The notes under the pieces were generated by a model. That model saw nothing but the letters and a program-made list of their open reading frames with translations, was not told where the DNA came from and made no database searches. Below, piece by piece: positions 1-8,531 of a stretch of DNA of 64,000 nt. How positions within the stretch are numbered: the stretch's first letter is position 1; each line of letters starts with the position of its first letter. The translations under genes and the position numbers were made by a program. The DNA comes from JACVRW01 sp963751835 (GTDB lineage: Bacteria > Actinomycetota > Thermoleophilia > Solirubrobacterales > Thermoleophilaceae), in contig CAVVWD010000005.1 in NCBI GenBank assembly GCA_963751835.1, positions 43,952 through 107,951 of the forward strand, written 5' to 3'.

Positions 1-921
1 TCGACCGTCTTTCTGCGCCCCGAGACGGCCCAGGGCATCTTCCTCGACTTCAAGACGACCCTGCAGTACGCGCGCCGCAAGCCCCCGTTCGGGATCGCGC
101 AGGTCGGCAAGTCGTTCCGCAACGAGATCACGCCCGGCAACTTCATCTTCCGCACGCTCGAGTTCGAGCAGATGGAAATGGAGTTCTTCGTCCCGCCGGC
201 CGATGCCGAGCGCTGGTTCGAGCACTGGAAGCAGGCCCGCATGAACTGGTATGTCGAGCTCGGAATCGAGCCGGACAGCCTGCGGCTGCGGCCCCATGGG
301 CCCGACGAGCTGTCGCACTACTCGTCCGCCACCAGTGACATCGAGTACCTCTACCCGATCGGCTGGTCCGAGCTCGAGGGGATTGCCAACCGGGGCGACT
401 TCGACCTCACCCAGCACGCGAAGTTCTCCGGCGAGAAGCTCGAGTACGTCGACACCGCCACCCAGGAGCGCTATGTGCCGCACGTGATCGAGCCTGCGGG
501 AGGGGTGGCGCGCACGATGCTCGCGCTCATATGCGACGCCTACCACGAGGAGGAGGTCGAGGGCCGCCGGCGCACGGTGCTGCGCCTGCACCCGAAGGTG
601 GCACCGGTGAAGGTCGCCGTGCTGCCGCTCGTCAACCGCGACGGCATGCCGGAGCTGGCACGTGAGACCTACGAGGAGCTGCGTCAGCTGATACCGGCCG
701 AGTACGACGCGGGCGGCTCGATCGGGCGCCGCTACCGGCGCCAGGACGAAATTGGCACGCCCTGGGGAGTGACCGTCGACGGCCAGACGATCGAGGACCG
801 CACGGTCACGCTGCGCGACCGCGACACGCTCGAGCAGGTCCGCGTGCCGCTCGACGAGCTCGGCGAGGAGCTCCAGCGCAGGCTGGCGGGCGGGTGGCGC
901 TCGCCAAAGCTCCCCGCCTGA
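1..921 (+). CDS. glyS: glycyl-tRNA synthetase, 3' part (5' end outside window)
   Basis: Charges tRNA-Gly with glycine; class II aminoacyl-tRNA synthetase of the homodimeric type. The open frame runs into the window from its left edge. The first residues (STVFLRPETAQGIF) are the active-site region after motif 1, motif 2 follows as FRNEITPGNFIFRTLEFEQ, motif 3 is near GVARTMLALICDAY, and an anticodon-binding domain (PVKVAVLPLVNRDG onward) closes the protein. Only the last 306 residues are present. The stop lies inside the start of the next gene (28-base overlap), so the two may be translationally coupled, although their functions look unrelated. Confidence 0.95.
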   Translation, partial: STVFLRPETAQGIFLDFKTTLQYARRKPPFGIAQVGKSFRNEITPGNFIFRTLEFEQMEMEFFVPPADAERWFEHWKQARMNWYVELGIEPDSLRLRPHGPDELSHYSSATSDIEYLYPIGWSELEGIANRGDFDLTQHAKFSGEKLEYVDTATQERYVPHVIEPAGGVARTMLALICDAYHEEEVEGRRRTVLRLHPKVAPVKVAVLPLVNRDGMPELARETYEELRQLIPAEYDAGGSIGRRYRRQDEIGTPWGVTVDGQTIEDRTVTLRDRDTLEQVRVPLDELGEELQRRLAGGWRSPKLPA

Positions 922-2003
922 GGGCCGCCTTGAAGCTCCCGTCCGCAGGCGCGCTGATCGACGGCGCCGCCAACGCCTGGGACCTGCTGCCGGTCGTGGG
1001 CGGCGGGGTTGCCGACCTCACCAGGCAGCCCTCAGTGGTGATCGACGAGGGGCCGCAGCGCACGGTGCGCCGCTTTCGCACCCGGGGCGGCGCACGCAGG
1101 CGCCACGCGCCCGTCCTGCTCGTGCCGCCGCTCGCCGCCCCCGCGACGTGCTTCGACCTGAGGCGCGGCTGCAGCCTGGCCGAGCATCTGATCGCGATCG
1201 GCTATCCGACGTACCTCGTGGACTACGGGCCGATCGGCTTCGGCGACCGGGCGCTCGGGCTCGAGCACTGGGTCGAGGACGTGCTGCCGGCCGCGATTCG
1301 GGCCGTGTCCGAGGACGCCGGCGGCGCGCCGGCCGGGGCCGTCGGCTGGTCCCTCGGCGGGATCATGCTGCTGCTCGCCGAGGCGGGCGAACCGGGCCTG
1401 CCGGTGAGCTCGATCGCACTCGTCGGCAGCCCGTTCGACTTCCGCGAGGTCGGCGTCCTCGAACCCATCCGCCGCCTCGGCCGGCTCACCGGCGGTGCGC
1501 TCGGCACGGCGCTCTACCGCATGCTCGGCGGCGCGCCGGCACCGCTCGTCTCGCTCGGATTCCGGCTCACGTCGATCGAGCGCTACGCGACCCGCCCGCT
1601 GTGGCTCGCGACGCACCTGGACGACCGCGAGGCACTGGCCCAGATGGAGGCGGTCGACGACTACATGGCGAACATGCTCGCCTACCCGGGTCGCACCTTC
1701 GGCCAGCTCTACCACGCGTTCTTCCGCGTCAACGACCTGGCCGACGGACGGATCGTCCTGTCGGACAAGACGATCGACCTGCGCGACGTGCGGCTGCCCG
1801 TCCTGTCCGTGGCCGGCGAGGCGGACGTGCTCGCCCCCGAGCCGGCCGTCCATCACGTCGGCACGCTGCTGGAGAACTCCCCGCTCGTGCGCCTCGAGTC
1901 GGCGCCCGGCGGGCACCTCGGCGTGCTCACGGGCATGTCGGCGCGCGGCACCACGTGGGTGTATCTGGACGACTGGCTCGGCCTCCACGACGAGCCGAGC
2001 TAG
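894..2003 (+). CDS. alpha/beta hydrolase related to polyhydroxyalkanoate synthase (PhaC-like)
   Basis: A 369-residue alpha/beta hydrolase. The nucleophile elbow GWSLGG puts the catalytic Ser near residue 152; the Asp is probably in GEADVLAPE (about 310) and the His in PGGHLGVLTG (about 340). The domain order resembles class III PhaC, but PHA synthases use Cys in a GxCxGG lipase-like box and this protein has Ser, so a hydrolase or depolymerase activity is more likely than polymerisation. The GTG start at 894 overlaps glyS by 28 bases; a TTG near 930 is an alternative. The gene is convergent with the TetR gene, with only 14 bases between the stops. Substrate unknown. Confidence 0.8.
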   Translation: MALAKAPRLRAALKLPSAGALIDGAANAWDLLPVVGGGVADLTRQPSVVIDEGPQRTVRRFRTRGGARRRHAPVLLVPPLAAPATCFDLRRGCSLAEHLIAIGYPTYLVDYGPIGFGDRALGLEHWVEDVLPAAIRAVSEDAGGAPAGAVGWSLGGIMLLLAEAGEPGLPVSSIALVGSPFDFREVGVLEPIRRLGRLTGGALGTALYRMLGGAPAPLVSLGFRLTSIERYATRPLWLATHLDDREALAQMEAVDDYMANMLAYPGRTFGQLYHAFFRVNDLADGRIVLSDKTIDLRDVRLPVLSVAGEADVLAPEPAVHHVGTLLENSPLVRLESAPGGHLGVLTGMSARGTTWVYLDDWLGLHDEPS

Positions 2004-2017
2004 GCGCCGCCGGGGGC

Positions 2018-2647
2018 CTAGTCGGTCGCGCCGAGCAGGCGCCGCGCGGTGGCAACGCCCAGTTCGAAGGCCGCCTGCTGGTCCCATTCGGGGTCGGACA
2101 GGACCTGGATGCCGAAGCCGTCGCCCAGCGAGAAGAGGATCGAGGCGATCGCCTCGGGCTCGGCCTGCAGACGGATCGCGCCCTCGCGCTCCTTGACCCG
2201 CAGCCAGCCGGCCAGCCGCTCGCGCGACTGGCGGTAGAGCTCGGCCAGCTCGGCGCGGATCTCGTCCGAGTGGCGGGAGGCCGAGAGCATTTCGTAGATG
2301 ACCGCCTGGCCGCCCTCCTCGTCCTCGATGAACTCGTTGAGTCCGACGACGAGCGCGTCGAGGATCTCGTCGACGCTCCCGGCCTTGGCGAGGCGGTCGT
2401 CCATGTTGCGGTTGCGGACCTCGCAGTCGTGGCGCACGACCTCGACCAGCAGCCGCTCCTTGGAGCCGAAGTAGTAATGCAGGAGCCCGCGCGAGACGCC
2501 CGCCTCGCGGGCAACGTGGTCGAAGGTCGAACCGGCGGCGCCGCGCTTGCCTACGCTCGTCCGCATTGCCGCGATGATCCGCTGGGCCTTCTCGCCCTCG
2601 AGCCTGCGCGGTGCCTCGGTTGCCGCTGCTTCCATCCCTCGCGGCAC
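2018..2647 (-). CDS. TetR/AcrR family transcriptional regulator
   Basis: A 209-residue repressor-type regulator. The N-terminal helix-turn-helix is clear (STFDHVAREAGVSRGLLHYY, about residues 39-58, followed by FGSKERLL), and the C-terminal helical ligand-binding domain has no recognisable ligand signature. The longest frame starts at GTG 2647; ATG 2635 (MEAAATEAPRR), directly preceded by GCGAGGG, is an equally good start. It lies 29 bases downstream of the SSS transporter on the same strand, so it probably belongs to that operon and may control it. That role is inferred from position only. Confidence 0.88.
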   Translation of the reverse strand: MPRGMEAAATEAPRRLEGEKAQRIIAAMRTSVGKRGAAGSTFDHVAREAGVSRGLLHYYFGSKERLLVEVVRHDCEVRNRNMDDRLAKAGSVDEILDALVVGLNEFIEDEEGGQAVIYEMLSASRHSDEIRAELAELYRQSRERLAGWLRVKEREGAIRLQAEPEAIASILFSLGDGFGIQVLSDPEWDQQAAFELGVATARRLLGATD

Positions 2648-2676
2648 ATGCTAGCTGGCTGGCCAGCCGGATTCGC

Positions 2677-4242
2677 TCAGCGTGCGCCGGCTCCGACCAG
2701 CGGCGCCGGCTCGCGGGTCTCCTCGACCTCGAGCTCGTCGTACTCGCGTGGCCGGGTCTCGTCGAGGTCGTCGGCGCGGCCGCGCCCTCCGAGCACGACG
2801 GTCACGACGGCCGCCACGGCGAGGTTGACGGCGAGCGCGGCAAGCGCGGTGTAGGCGGTCACGCTCAGCACCGGCAGCTCCCAGACGGGCACGAAGTCCT
2901 GCGACGCCGCGACCCAGGTGCCTAAGACCATGCCCACGGCCCAGCCCGCCAGGAGGCCCCAGCGGTGGAACCAGCGCGTGTAGAGGGCGATCATCACCGC
3001 GGGCAGCGTCTGCAGCATCCAGACGCCGCCGAGCAGCTGCAGGTCGATCGCGAACTGGGTGGGCAGGAAGATCACGAACACGAGCGCGCCCACCTTGACG
3101 ACGAGCGAGACGATCTTCGCGACCTGCGCCTCCTCGGCGTCGGAGCAGTCCGGGCGGATGAACTCCTTCCAGACGTTGCGTGTGAACAGGTTGGCCGCCG
3201 CGATCGACATCACCGCCGCGGGCACGAGCGCGCCGATCGCGATCGCCGCGAACGCCACGCCGAGGAACCAGGACGGGAACATATCGACGAACAGCGCCGG
3301 CACGGCGTTGTTCGGCTCGCTCACGTTGAGGCCCGCTGCGATCGCCATATAGCCGAGCAGCGCCATCAACCCGAGCAGGAAGGTCCAGGCCGGCAGCAGT
3401 GACATGTTGCGGCGCACCACGTCCTGGGAGCGCGAGCTGAGCACGGCTGTCAGCGCGTGTGGGTACAGGAACAGCGCCATCGCCGAGCCGAGGGCGAGCG
3501 TGGCGTAGGCGACCTGGGCGTCCGCGCCCGAAGGGACCAGAGCGCCGGGTGTGTCGCGATTCGGCAGCTCCTCGGAGGCGGACGAGAAGATTGCGTCCCA
3601 GCCGCCCAGCTTCGACGGGATGTAGATGATCGCGACCAGCACGGTCGCGTAGATGAGCGTGTCCTTGACGAGCGCGATCATCGCCGGCGCCCGCAGGCCG
3701 CTCGTGTACGTGTAGGCGGCAAGGATCGCGAAGGCGATCACGAGCGGCCACTCGCCCTCGATCCCGAGCCCGCCGAGCACGAACTGGATGCCGACGAGCT
3801 GGAGTGCGATGTAGGGCATCGTTGCAAGGAGGCCGGTGAAGGCGACGGCGCTGGCGAGGCCGCGGCTCGCGTAGCGGCCCTTCACGTAGTCCGCCGCGGT
3901 CACATAGCGGTGCTTCGAAGCCACCGCCCAGAGCCGCGGCATGACGAGGAAGACGAGCGGGAAGACGAGGATCGTGTAGGGCAGGGCGAAGAAACCGCCG
4001 GCGCCCACGGCCCAGACGAGCGCCGGCACCGCGATGAACGTGTAGGCGGTGAACAGGTCACCACCGAGCAGGAACCACGTGATCACGGTGCCGAAACGGC
4101 GCCCGCCGAGTCCCCACTCGTCGAGCTGCCCGAGGTCGCCCCGCTTCCAGCGGGCGGCGACGAATCCGAGCACGGTCACCAGACCGAACAGCGCGCAGAA
4201 GACGGCGATGGCAACGCCGTCGACAGGAAAGCCCTCGTTCAC
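2677..4242 (-). CDS. sodium:solute symporter (SSS family, MctP/PutP-like)
   Basis: A 521-residue integral membrane protein with about 13 hydrophobic segments, the usual size for the solute:sodium symporter family. It imports small organic solutes with Na+ or H+; monocarboxylate carriers such as MctP are the best match because a DUF3311 gene lies directly upstream, the usual partner of that subgroup. Family-like stretches include VTAADYVKGRYASRGL and the soluble acidic C-terminal tail after the last helix. The ATG overlaps the DUF3311 stop by four bases (ATGA), indicating translational coupling. Substrate cannot be read from the sequence; short-chain monocarboxylates or amino acids are most likely. 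Confidence 0.88.
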   Translation of the reverse strand: MNEGFPVDGVAIAVFCALFGLVTVLGFVAARWKRGDLGQLDEWGLGGRRFGTVITWFLLGGDLFTAYTFIAVPALVWAVGAGGFFALPYTILVFPLVFLVMPRLWAVASKHRYVTAADYVKGRYASRGLASAVAFTGLLATMPYIALQLVGIQFVLGGLGIEGEWPLVIAFAILAAYTYTSGLRAPAMIALVKDTLIYATVLVAIIYIPSKLGGWDAIFSSASEELPNRDTPGALVPSGADAQVAYATLALGSAMALFLYPHALTAVLSSRSQDVVRRNMSLLPAWTFLLGLMALLGYMAIAAGLNVSEPNNAVPALFVDMFPSWFLGVAFAAIAIGALVPAAVMSIAAANLFTRNVWKEFIRPDCSDAEEAQVAKIVSLVVKVGALVFVIFLPTQFAIDLQLLGGVWMLQTLPAVMIALYTRWFHRWGLLAGWAVGMVLGTWVAASQDFVPVWELPVLSVTAYTALAALAVNLAVAAVVTVVLGGRGRADDLDETRPREYDELEVEETREPAPLVGAGAR

Positions 4243-4460
4243 GTGCGCCTGAACCTCCCGCTGCTTTGAGCGGGCGCGCGCTCGGCCGGGCGTGTCTTCC
4301 TATAGACGAAGTACGTCAGGCCGGCTGTGAGCGGGACCCAGGCGAACTGGTACCAGTAGAAGAACGGGAAGCCGAACAGCTCCGGGTCCTCCGTCGCGTA
4401 GAGCGGCGGATAGAGAAGCCCGAGGAACGGCAGGGCTAGAAGCAGGTACCAACGTCGCAT
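4239..4460 (-). CDS. DUF3311 small membrane protein, partner of SSS transporter
   Basis: A 73-residue protein with two transmembrane segments (about residues 4-22 and 39-57) and a basic cytoplasmic tail. DUF3311 proteins are typically encoded immediately before SSS-family monocarboxylate carriers, as here, where the stop overlaps the carrier start. The start at 4460 is supported by a GAGGGAG ribosome-binding site directly upstream. It probably assists folding or function of the transporter; no enzymatic motif is visible. Confidence 0.85.
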   Translation of the reverse strand: MRRWYLLLALPFLGLLYPPLYATEDPELFGFPFFYWYQFAWVPLTAGLTYFVYRKTRPAERAPAQSSGRFRRT

Positions 4461-4506
4461 CTCCCTCTGCTTCGAGGGCTACCCGGTCAAAACGAGGCCA
4501 AACGAA

Positions 4507-4528
4507 AAGGGCGCCCGGAGGCGCCCTT
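4507..4528 (-). terminator. intrinsic terminator after the small membrane-protein gene
   Basis: A perfect 9-bp stem (AAGGGCGCC / GGCGCCCTT) with a four-base loop. On the minus strand it is followed by TTTTCGTTT, a fair U-tract. It lies just beyond the stop at 4537 and before the DUF3311 ribosome-binding site, separating the lon-side transcript from the transporter operon. Confidence 0.8.
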
Positions 4529-4536
4529 GTCGAAAT

Positions 4537-5013
4537 TCAGGTGGCTGATTCCACCGGTTCGTTGCCACCGGGCGGTGTGCTGCCGGTTGGCTCTGGGGTG
4601 GTGCTCGCCGTGTACTCGAACTCCTCCTCGGCGCCGAACAGCGCGTCAAGGACCTTCTTGCGCAGGCCCTCGCTCGCCACGAGCGCCACGATCCCGCCCA
4701 CGATGGCGAGCAGGAGCAGCTTGCCAAAGCGGCCCTTCTTCTTCTTGGGCTCACGCAGCGAGCCCGCGGCCTCCTTCAGCGAGTCCGCAGCGTGCTTGAG
4801 CTCCTTCTGGACCTTCTTGTCTTCCGTGACGGCCTTGACCGGGCTCTTGCCGTTCATCCGCCCGTACGCCTTGCGGGCGGACTCGAAGGCGTTGCGGAGG
4901 TTCTCACGCAGCTCGGGGTCGTCCATGACCTTCTGCACGTAGGGGTTGGAGCGGACGGCCTTGCCGGCGGCGGCCGCTCGTTCCGCCTTTGAGGCCTTCT
5001 TGTTTGATGCCAT
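4537..5013 (-). CDS. hypothetical single-span membrane protein with basic N-terminal half
   Basis: A 158-residue protein. It starts with a Lys/Ala-rich region (MASNKKASKAERAAAAGKAV), continues with a charged amphipathic stretch, has one transmembrane segment at about residues 98-114 followed by a short basic stop-transfer region, and ends in an acidic, Pro/Thr-rich tail. I chose ATG 5013 because GAGGAG sits four bases upstream; an upstream in-frame start near 5070 would overlap lon. It follows lon by 34 bases on the same strand and is closed by the terminator at 4507-4528. Function unknown. Confidence 0.75.
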   Translation of the reverse strand: MASNKKASKAERAAAAGKAVRSNPYVQKVMDDPELRENLRNAFESARKAYGRMNGKSPVKAVTEDKKVQKELKHAADSLKEAAGSLREPKKKKGRFGKLLLLAIVGGIVALVASEGLRKKVLDALFGAEEEFEYTASTTPEPTGSTPPGGNEPVESAT

Positions 5014-5047
5014 TGCTCTCCTCGGTCCGCTTTCGGCTGCGGACACT

Positions 5048-7462
5048 CTACCCGGCCCCAGAAGACGCACGCGGTCGCGAGCGTTTCCCGCGCTCGAGCG
5101 CCGCGTCCAGCACCTCGTCGGCGCTGTCGACGAGGATGAACTTCATCCGTTTGCGCAGGTGGGCCGGGATGTCGTCGATGTCCGGCTCGTTGCGGCGCGG
5201 GATGATCAGCCGCTTGATGTCCGCGCGCTGGGCGGCAAGCGCCTTCTCCTTCAGGCCGCCGATCGGGAGCACCTGGCCGGTGAGGGTTATCTCGCCCGTC
5301 ATGGCCGTGTCGGCGCGCACGGGCCGGCCGCTGATCCGCGAGGCCAGCGCAGTGGCCATCGTGATGCCGGCGCTCGGGCCGTCCTTTGGGATGGCGCCCG
5401 CCGGTACGTGGACATGGATGTCGTGCTTGCGAAACCAGTCCGGCGATACCTCACCGTCCTCTGACGACTCGGCGGCCGTCTTCACGTAGGAGAGCGCGGC
5501 GGCAGCCGATTCCTTCATGACGTCGCCTAGCTGCCCGGTGATCTGGAGCTTGCCGTCACCCGGGTAGGCGGTCGCCTCGACGAACAGGACGTCTCCGCCG
5601 ACCGGCGTCCACGCGAGCCCGGTGGCCACGCCGGGGACCCCAGTGCGGCGCTGGGCGTCCGGCTGGATGCGCCGCTTGCCCAGCAGCTCGGTCACGGTCG
5701 CGGCCCTGATCGTGCGCTTGGAGCGGCGCTTGCCCTCCGCGTACTCGCGCGCCACCTTGCGGCAGACCGAGCCGATCTCGCGCTCGAGCCCGCGCACGCC
5801 GGCCTCGCGCGTGTAGCCGTCGATGATGAGGTCGAGCGCCTCGTCGGTGAACTCGATCTTCGAGCGCCCCAGCCCGTTCCGCTCCATCTGGCGCGGCACG
5901 AGGTAGCGCTTGGCGATCTCGCGCTTTTCCTCGTGGGTGTAGCCGGACAGCTCGATGACCTCCATGCGGTCGCGAAGCGCGGGAGGGACGGGGTCGAGAA
6001 GGTTCGCGGTGCAGATGAAGAAGCAGCTCGACAGGTCGAACTGCAGGTCGAGGTAGTGGTCGCGGAAGGTCGAGTTTTGCTCGGGGTCGAGCACCTCGAG
6101 CATCGCGCTCGCCGGGTCGCCGCGGAAGTCCGCGCCCATCTTGTCGATCTCGTCGATCATGAAGACCGGGTTGTTCGAGCCCGCGTCGCGCAGTGCGCGC
6201 ACAATCGTTCCCGGCAGGGCACCGATGTAGGTGCGCCGGTGGCCGCGAATCTCCGACTCGTCGCGCACTCCACCCACCGAGATGCGCTCGAACTCCCGCC
6301 CCATGGCGTCGGCGATCGACCTGCCGAGTGAGGTCTTGCCCACGCCGGGCGGGCCGACGAAGCACAGGATCGAGGAGCGGGCGTCGGGCTTGAGCTTGCG
6401 CACGGCGAGGAACTCGAGGATGCGGTCCTTGACCTCCTCGATGTCGTAGTGGTCGCGGTCGAGCACCTCGCGCGCGTGCTTGAGGTCGAGGTTGTCCGTC
6501 GTCGACTTCGACCAGGGCAGCGACGCAAGCCATTCGAGGTACGTGCGGATCACGCCGTGCTCGGCCGCCTGCGGAGGCAGTCGCTCGAAGCGTCCGAGCT
6601 CGCGCTCGGCCTGCTTCAGGGCTTCCTCGGGCAGGTCCGCCTCGTCGAGCTGCCGGCGCAGCTCCTGCGCCTCGAGCTCCTGCTCGTCGAACTCGCCGAG
6701 CTCCTCCTGGATCGCCTTCATCTGCTGGCGCAGGAACCACTCGCGCTGGCCCTTCTCCATCTCCGACTGGACCTGGGTCTGGATCTTGGTCCCGATCTCA
6801 ACGAGCTCGAGCTCACGCGCGAGCAGCTCTGAGAGCATGCGCAGCCGCTTCGTCACGTCGCGCTCCTCGAGCAGCGCCTGCTTCTCGTCGGTCTTGATCC
6901 GCAGCGCGCCCGCGATCATGTGCCCGAGCTCCGCGGGATCGTCGAGATTCGCCACAGCCACCTGCAGTTCCTCGGGCAGGTAGGGCACCTCCTCGATGAT
7001 CCGCGAGAAAGTGCTCTGCACGTTGCGGTGGAGAGCCTCGAGCTGCGCGGACGGCGTGACTATGTCCGGGGCCTCCTCGATCCGCGCGACCAAATAGGGC
7101 TGGGTGGAGGTGAACTCCTTCAGGTCGACCCGTTGGGCGCCGTGGACGAGGATGCGCAGAGTGCCGTCGGGAACCTTGAGCATCCGAGCCACCACGCCGG
7201 CGACGCCGACTCCATAGAGATCCTCGGGCCCAGGCTCCTCGACCTCGGGGTCCCGCGAGGCGACCATCGCGAGCATGCGGTCGCCCGCCAGCACGTCGTT
7301 GATCAGCGCAATCGAGCGGTCCTGCCCGATGGCGAGCGGCGTTAGCGTCTCCGGGAACGGAACGCTGTCGCGAAGCGGCAGGATCGGCAGCGTCTCCGGC
7401 AGCGCCGTCTTGATGGCCGGCTCGACGGGCTCGCCATTCGAGGACGGGATGTGGATGCTCAT
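5048..7462 (-). CDS. lon: ATP-dependent protease La (Lon)
   Basis: An 804-residue cytoplasmic AAA+ serine protease that degrades misfolded and short-lived regulatory proteins, including many antitoxins. Domains in order: Lon N-terminal substrate-binding domain (LPILPLRDSVPFPETLTPL at about residue 25), coiled-coil middle, AAA+ module with Walker A GPPGVGKTS (about 370) and Walker B VFMIDEIDKM, and the protease domain with catalytic Ser in KDGPSAG (about 698) and Lys in GGLKEKAL (about 741). Length and spacing match bacterial LonA. Its ATG overlaps the hsp20 stop by one base, so both proteins are probably made from one mRNA. Confidence 0.97.
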   Translation of the reverse strand: MSIHIPSSNGEPVEPAIKTALPETLPILPLRDSVPFPETLTPLAIGQDRSIALINDVLAGDRMLAMVASRDPEVEEPGPEDLYGVGVAGVVARMLKVPDGTLRILVHGAQRVDLKEFTSTQPYLVARIEEAPDIVTPSAQLEALHRNVQSTFSRIIEEVPYLPEELQVAVANLDDPAELGHMIAGALRIKTDEKQALLEERDVTKRLRMLSELLARELELVEIGTKIQTQVQSEMEKGQREWFLRQQMKAIQEELGEFDEQELEAQELRRQLDEADLPEEALKQAERELGRFERLPPQAAEHGVIRTYLEWLASLPWSKSTTDNLDLKHAREVLDRDHYDIEEVKDRILEFLAVRKLKPDARSSILCFVGPPGVGKTSLGRSIADAMGREFERISVGGVRDESEIRGHRRTYIGALPGTIVRALRDAGSNNPVFMIDEIDKMGADFRGDPASAMLEVLDPEQNSTFRDHYLDLQFDLSSCFFICTANLLDPVPPALRDRMEVIELSGYTHEEKREIAKRYLVPRQMERNGLGRSKIEFTDEALDLIIDGYTREAGVRGLEREIGSVCRKVAREYAEGKRRSKRTIRAATVTELLGKRRIQPDAQRRTGVPGVATGLAWTPVGGDVLFVEATAYPGDGKLQITGQLGDVMKESAAAALSYVKTAAESSEDGEVSPDWFRKHDIHVHVPAGAIPKDGPSAGITMATALASRISGRPVRADTAMTGEITLTGQVLPIGGLKEKALAAQRADIKRLIIPRRNEPDIDDIPAHLRKRMKFILVDSADEVLDAALERGKRSRPRASSGAG

Positions 7463-7902
7463 CAGCCCTCCTCGATCGGGACCCGCCGCGCGCTCTGCTC
7501 TGGCCGGGCGAGCGGGATCTCCACCGCGAGCATGCCGTCCTCGTAGGACGCGCGGGCGGCGTCGGCCTCGACCTCGGCGCCGAGCTCGACGAGCCGGCGG
7601 AACGGCCCGTGCTCGATCTCGATCTGCTGGTAGAGCCTGCCGGTGGCCGCGGTGGGCCGGCGCTCGCCTGCGATCAGGAGCTGCCGGCCGCGGATCTCGA
7701 GCGCCACATCCTGGATGTCCACGCCGGCGAGATCGGCCTTGACGACCGCCCGCGGCGGATCATCGGCGTAGTACACGTCCACCGAGGGCGAGAAGCCACG
7801 GCCGCGGAGGCCCGTCTGACGCTCGAAGACGTCACCGAACAGCTCGTCGATCTCGCGCCGCATGCGCTCGAAGTTCGCGAATAGATCGCGCTGCGGGGTC
7901 AC
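7462..7902 (-). CDS. Hsp20/alpha-crystallin small heat-shock protein
   Basis: A 146-residue ATP-independent holdase chaperone. The alpha-crystallin domain spans about residues 35-135 (PSVDVYYADDPPRAVVKADL, then a GMLAVEIPL C-terminal strand motif), after a short N-terminal arm (LFANFERMRREIDELFGDVF) typical of the family. I place the start at GTG 7902, which puts the arm at normal length; ATG 7863 is a shorter alternative. The stop overlaps the lon start by one base. Pairing of a small heat-shock protein with Lon fits a protein-quality-control operon. No CIRCE or other heat-shock operator was seen. Confidence 0.88.
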   Translation of the reverse strand: MTPQRDLFANFERMRREIDELFGDVFERQTGLRGRGFSPSVDVYYADDPPRAVVKADLAGVDIQDVALEIRGRQLLIAGERRPTAATGRLYQQIEIEHGPFRRLVELGAEVEADAARASYEDGMLAVEIPLARPEQSARRVPIEEG

Positions 7903-7919
7903 GGCGCCCGAGGATACCG

Positions 7920-8270
7920 TCAGACCGCCTCGCTCAAGAGCAGGCGGCAGCGGCGCAAGAGCTCCGCGAGGGTCGCGCCGCGGAGGGCGCCGAGCCGCCG
8001 CGTGACTCGCTCGTGCGAGAGAGTGCGGAGTTGCTCGGGCATCGCGAAGCTGCGTGCTCTGAGACCGCCTTCGGGCGGCCTGATCTCCATGTGCAGGGCG
8101 TTGGAGAAGTCCGTACGCGTGAGTGGAACAACAAGCGAGATGCCCAACGGGGAGCGATTGAGCTGATCGACGGATACGACCACGAACGGCCTCGCCTTGG
8201 CCTGCTCCGCACCCCGGGTCGGATCCGGATCGGCCCAGACGACATCGCCCTGATGCAACGACCGGCTCAA
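7920..8270 (-). CDS. MazF/PemK-type toxin (mRNA endoribonuclease)
   Basis: A 116-residue PemK/MazF fold protein. Family landmarks are the N-terminal GDVVWADPDPTRGAEQ strand-loop, RPFVVVSVDQLN, and LVVPLTRT. These toxins cut single-stranded RNA at short specific sequences and are neutralised by the antitoxin encoded just upstream. The start is TTG 8270, whose TTGA overlaps the antitoxin stop; this four-base overlap is the usual arrangement for a toxin gene that must stay translationally subordinate. The gene is followed after 17 bases by hsp20. The cleavage sequence cannot be predicted. Confidence 0.9.
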   Translation of the reverse strand: MSRSLHQGDVVWADPDPTRGAEQAKARPFVVVSVDQLNRSPLGISLVVPLTRTDFSNALHMEIRPPEGGLRARSFAMPEQLRTLSHERVTRRLGALRGATLAELLRRCRLLLSEAV

Positions 8271-8512
8271 TAGTCGGGCAGCGGAGCTTCGAAGCCTTCC
8301 AGTTCCCGCGCCTCGGCCCGGTAGGTCGCGGCCACCGCCGGATCGCGGGCGATCTGGTCCCAGCCCGCCGCGGCGTCGGCGAGCAGGGCCCGGTCATCGG
8401 CCTCCCGAATCAGTGCCGCCACGACCTCGCCGGCCGGCGCTCCGCGTCTGCGAGCAAGTTCATTGAGGCGATCGCGCGTTTCGGTGGGCACTCGGATCGT
8501 GGTTGTCTTCAT
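8267..8512 (-). CDS. ribbon-helix-helix antitoxin of the MazF-type toxin
   Basis: An 81-residue protein beginning MKTTTIRVPTETRDRLNELA, the beta-strand and first helix of a ribbon-helix-helix DNA-binding domain (about residues 3-45). The C-terminal half is acidic and low in structure, as expected for the toxin-wrapping tail. It probably neutralises the adjacent MazF and represses its own operon. The start at 8512 is one of two possible ATGs (the other is 8521); the shorter form begins at the conserved domain. A 7-bp inverted repeat lies exactly over the start and its -10 box. Confidence 0.82.
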   Translation of the reverse strand: MKTTTIRVPTETRDRLNELARRRGAPAGEVVAALIREADDRALLADAAAGWDQIARDPAVAATYRAEARELEGFEAPLPDY

Positions 8513-8531
8513 GTAGATCATCAGTCTACAT
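8511..8531. promoter_or_regulatory. candidate toxin-antitoxin operator (inverted repeat)
   Basis: ATGTAGA and TCTACAT, a perfect 7-bp inverted repeat with a 7-base spacer. It covers the antitoxin start codon and the candidate -10 box TAGACT (8523-8528, minus strand). This is the expected position of an operator for self-repression by a ribbon-helix-helix antitoxin. Seen in sequence; binding is inferred. Confidence 0.6.

Noticed and set aside
894..2003. Call of true PHA synthase
   Set aside because: The nucleophile box is GWSLGG with Ser rather than the Cys of PhaC, and no phaE/phaR/phasin gene is nearby.
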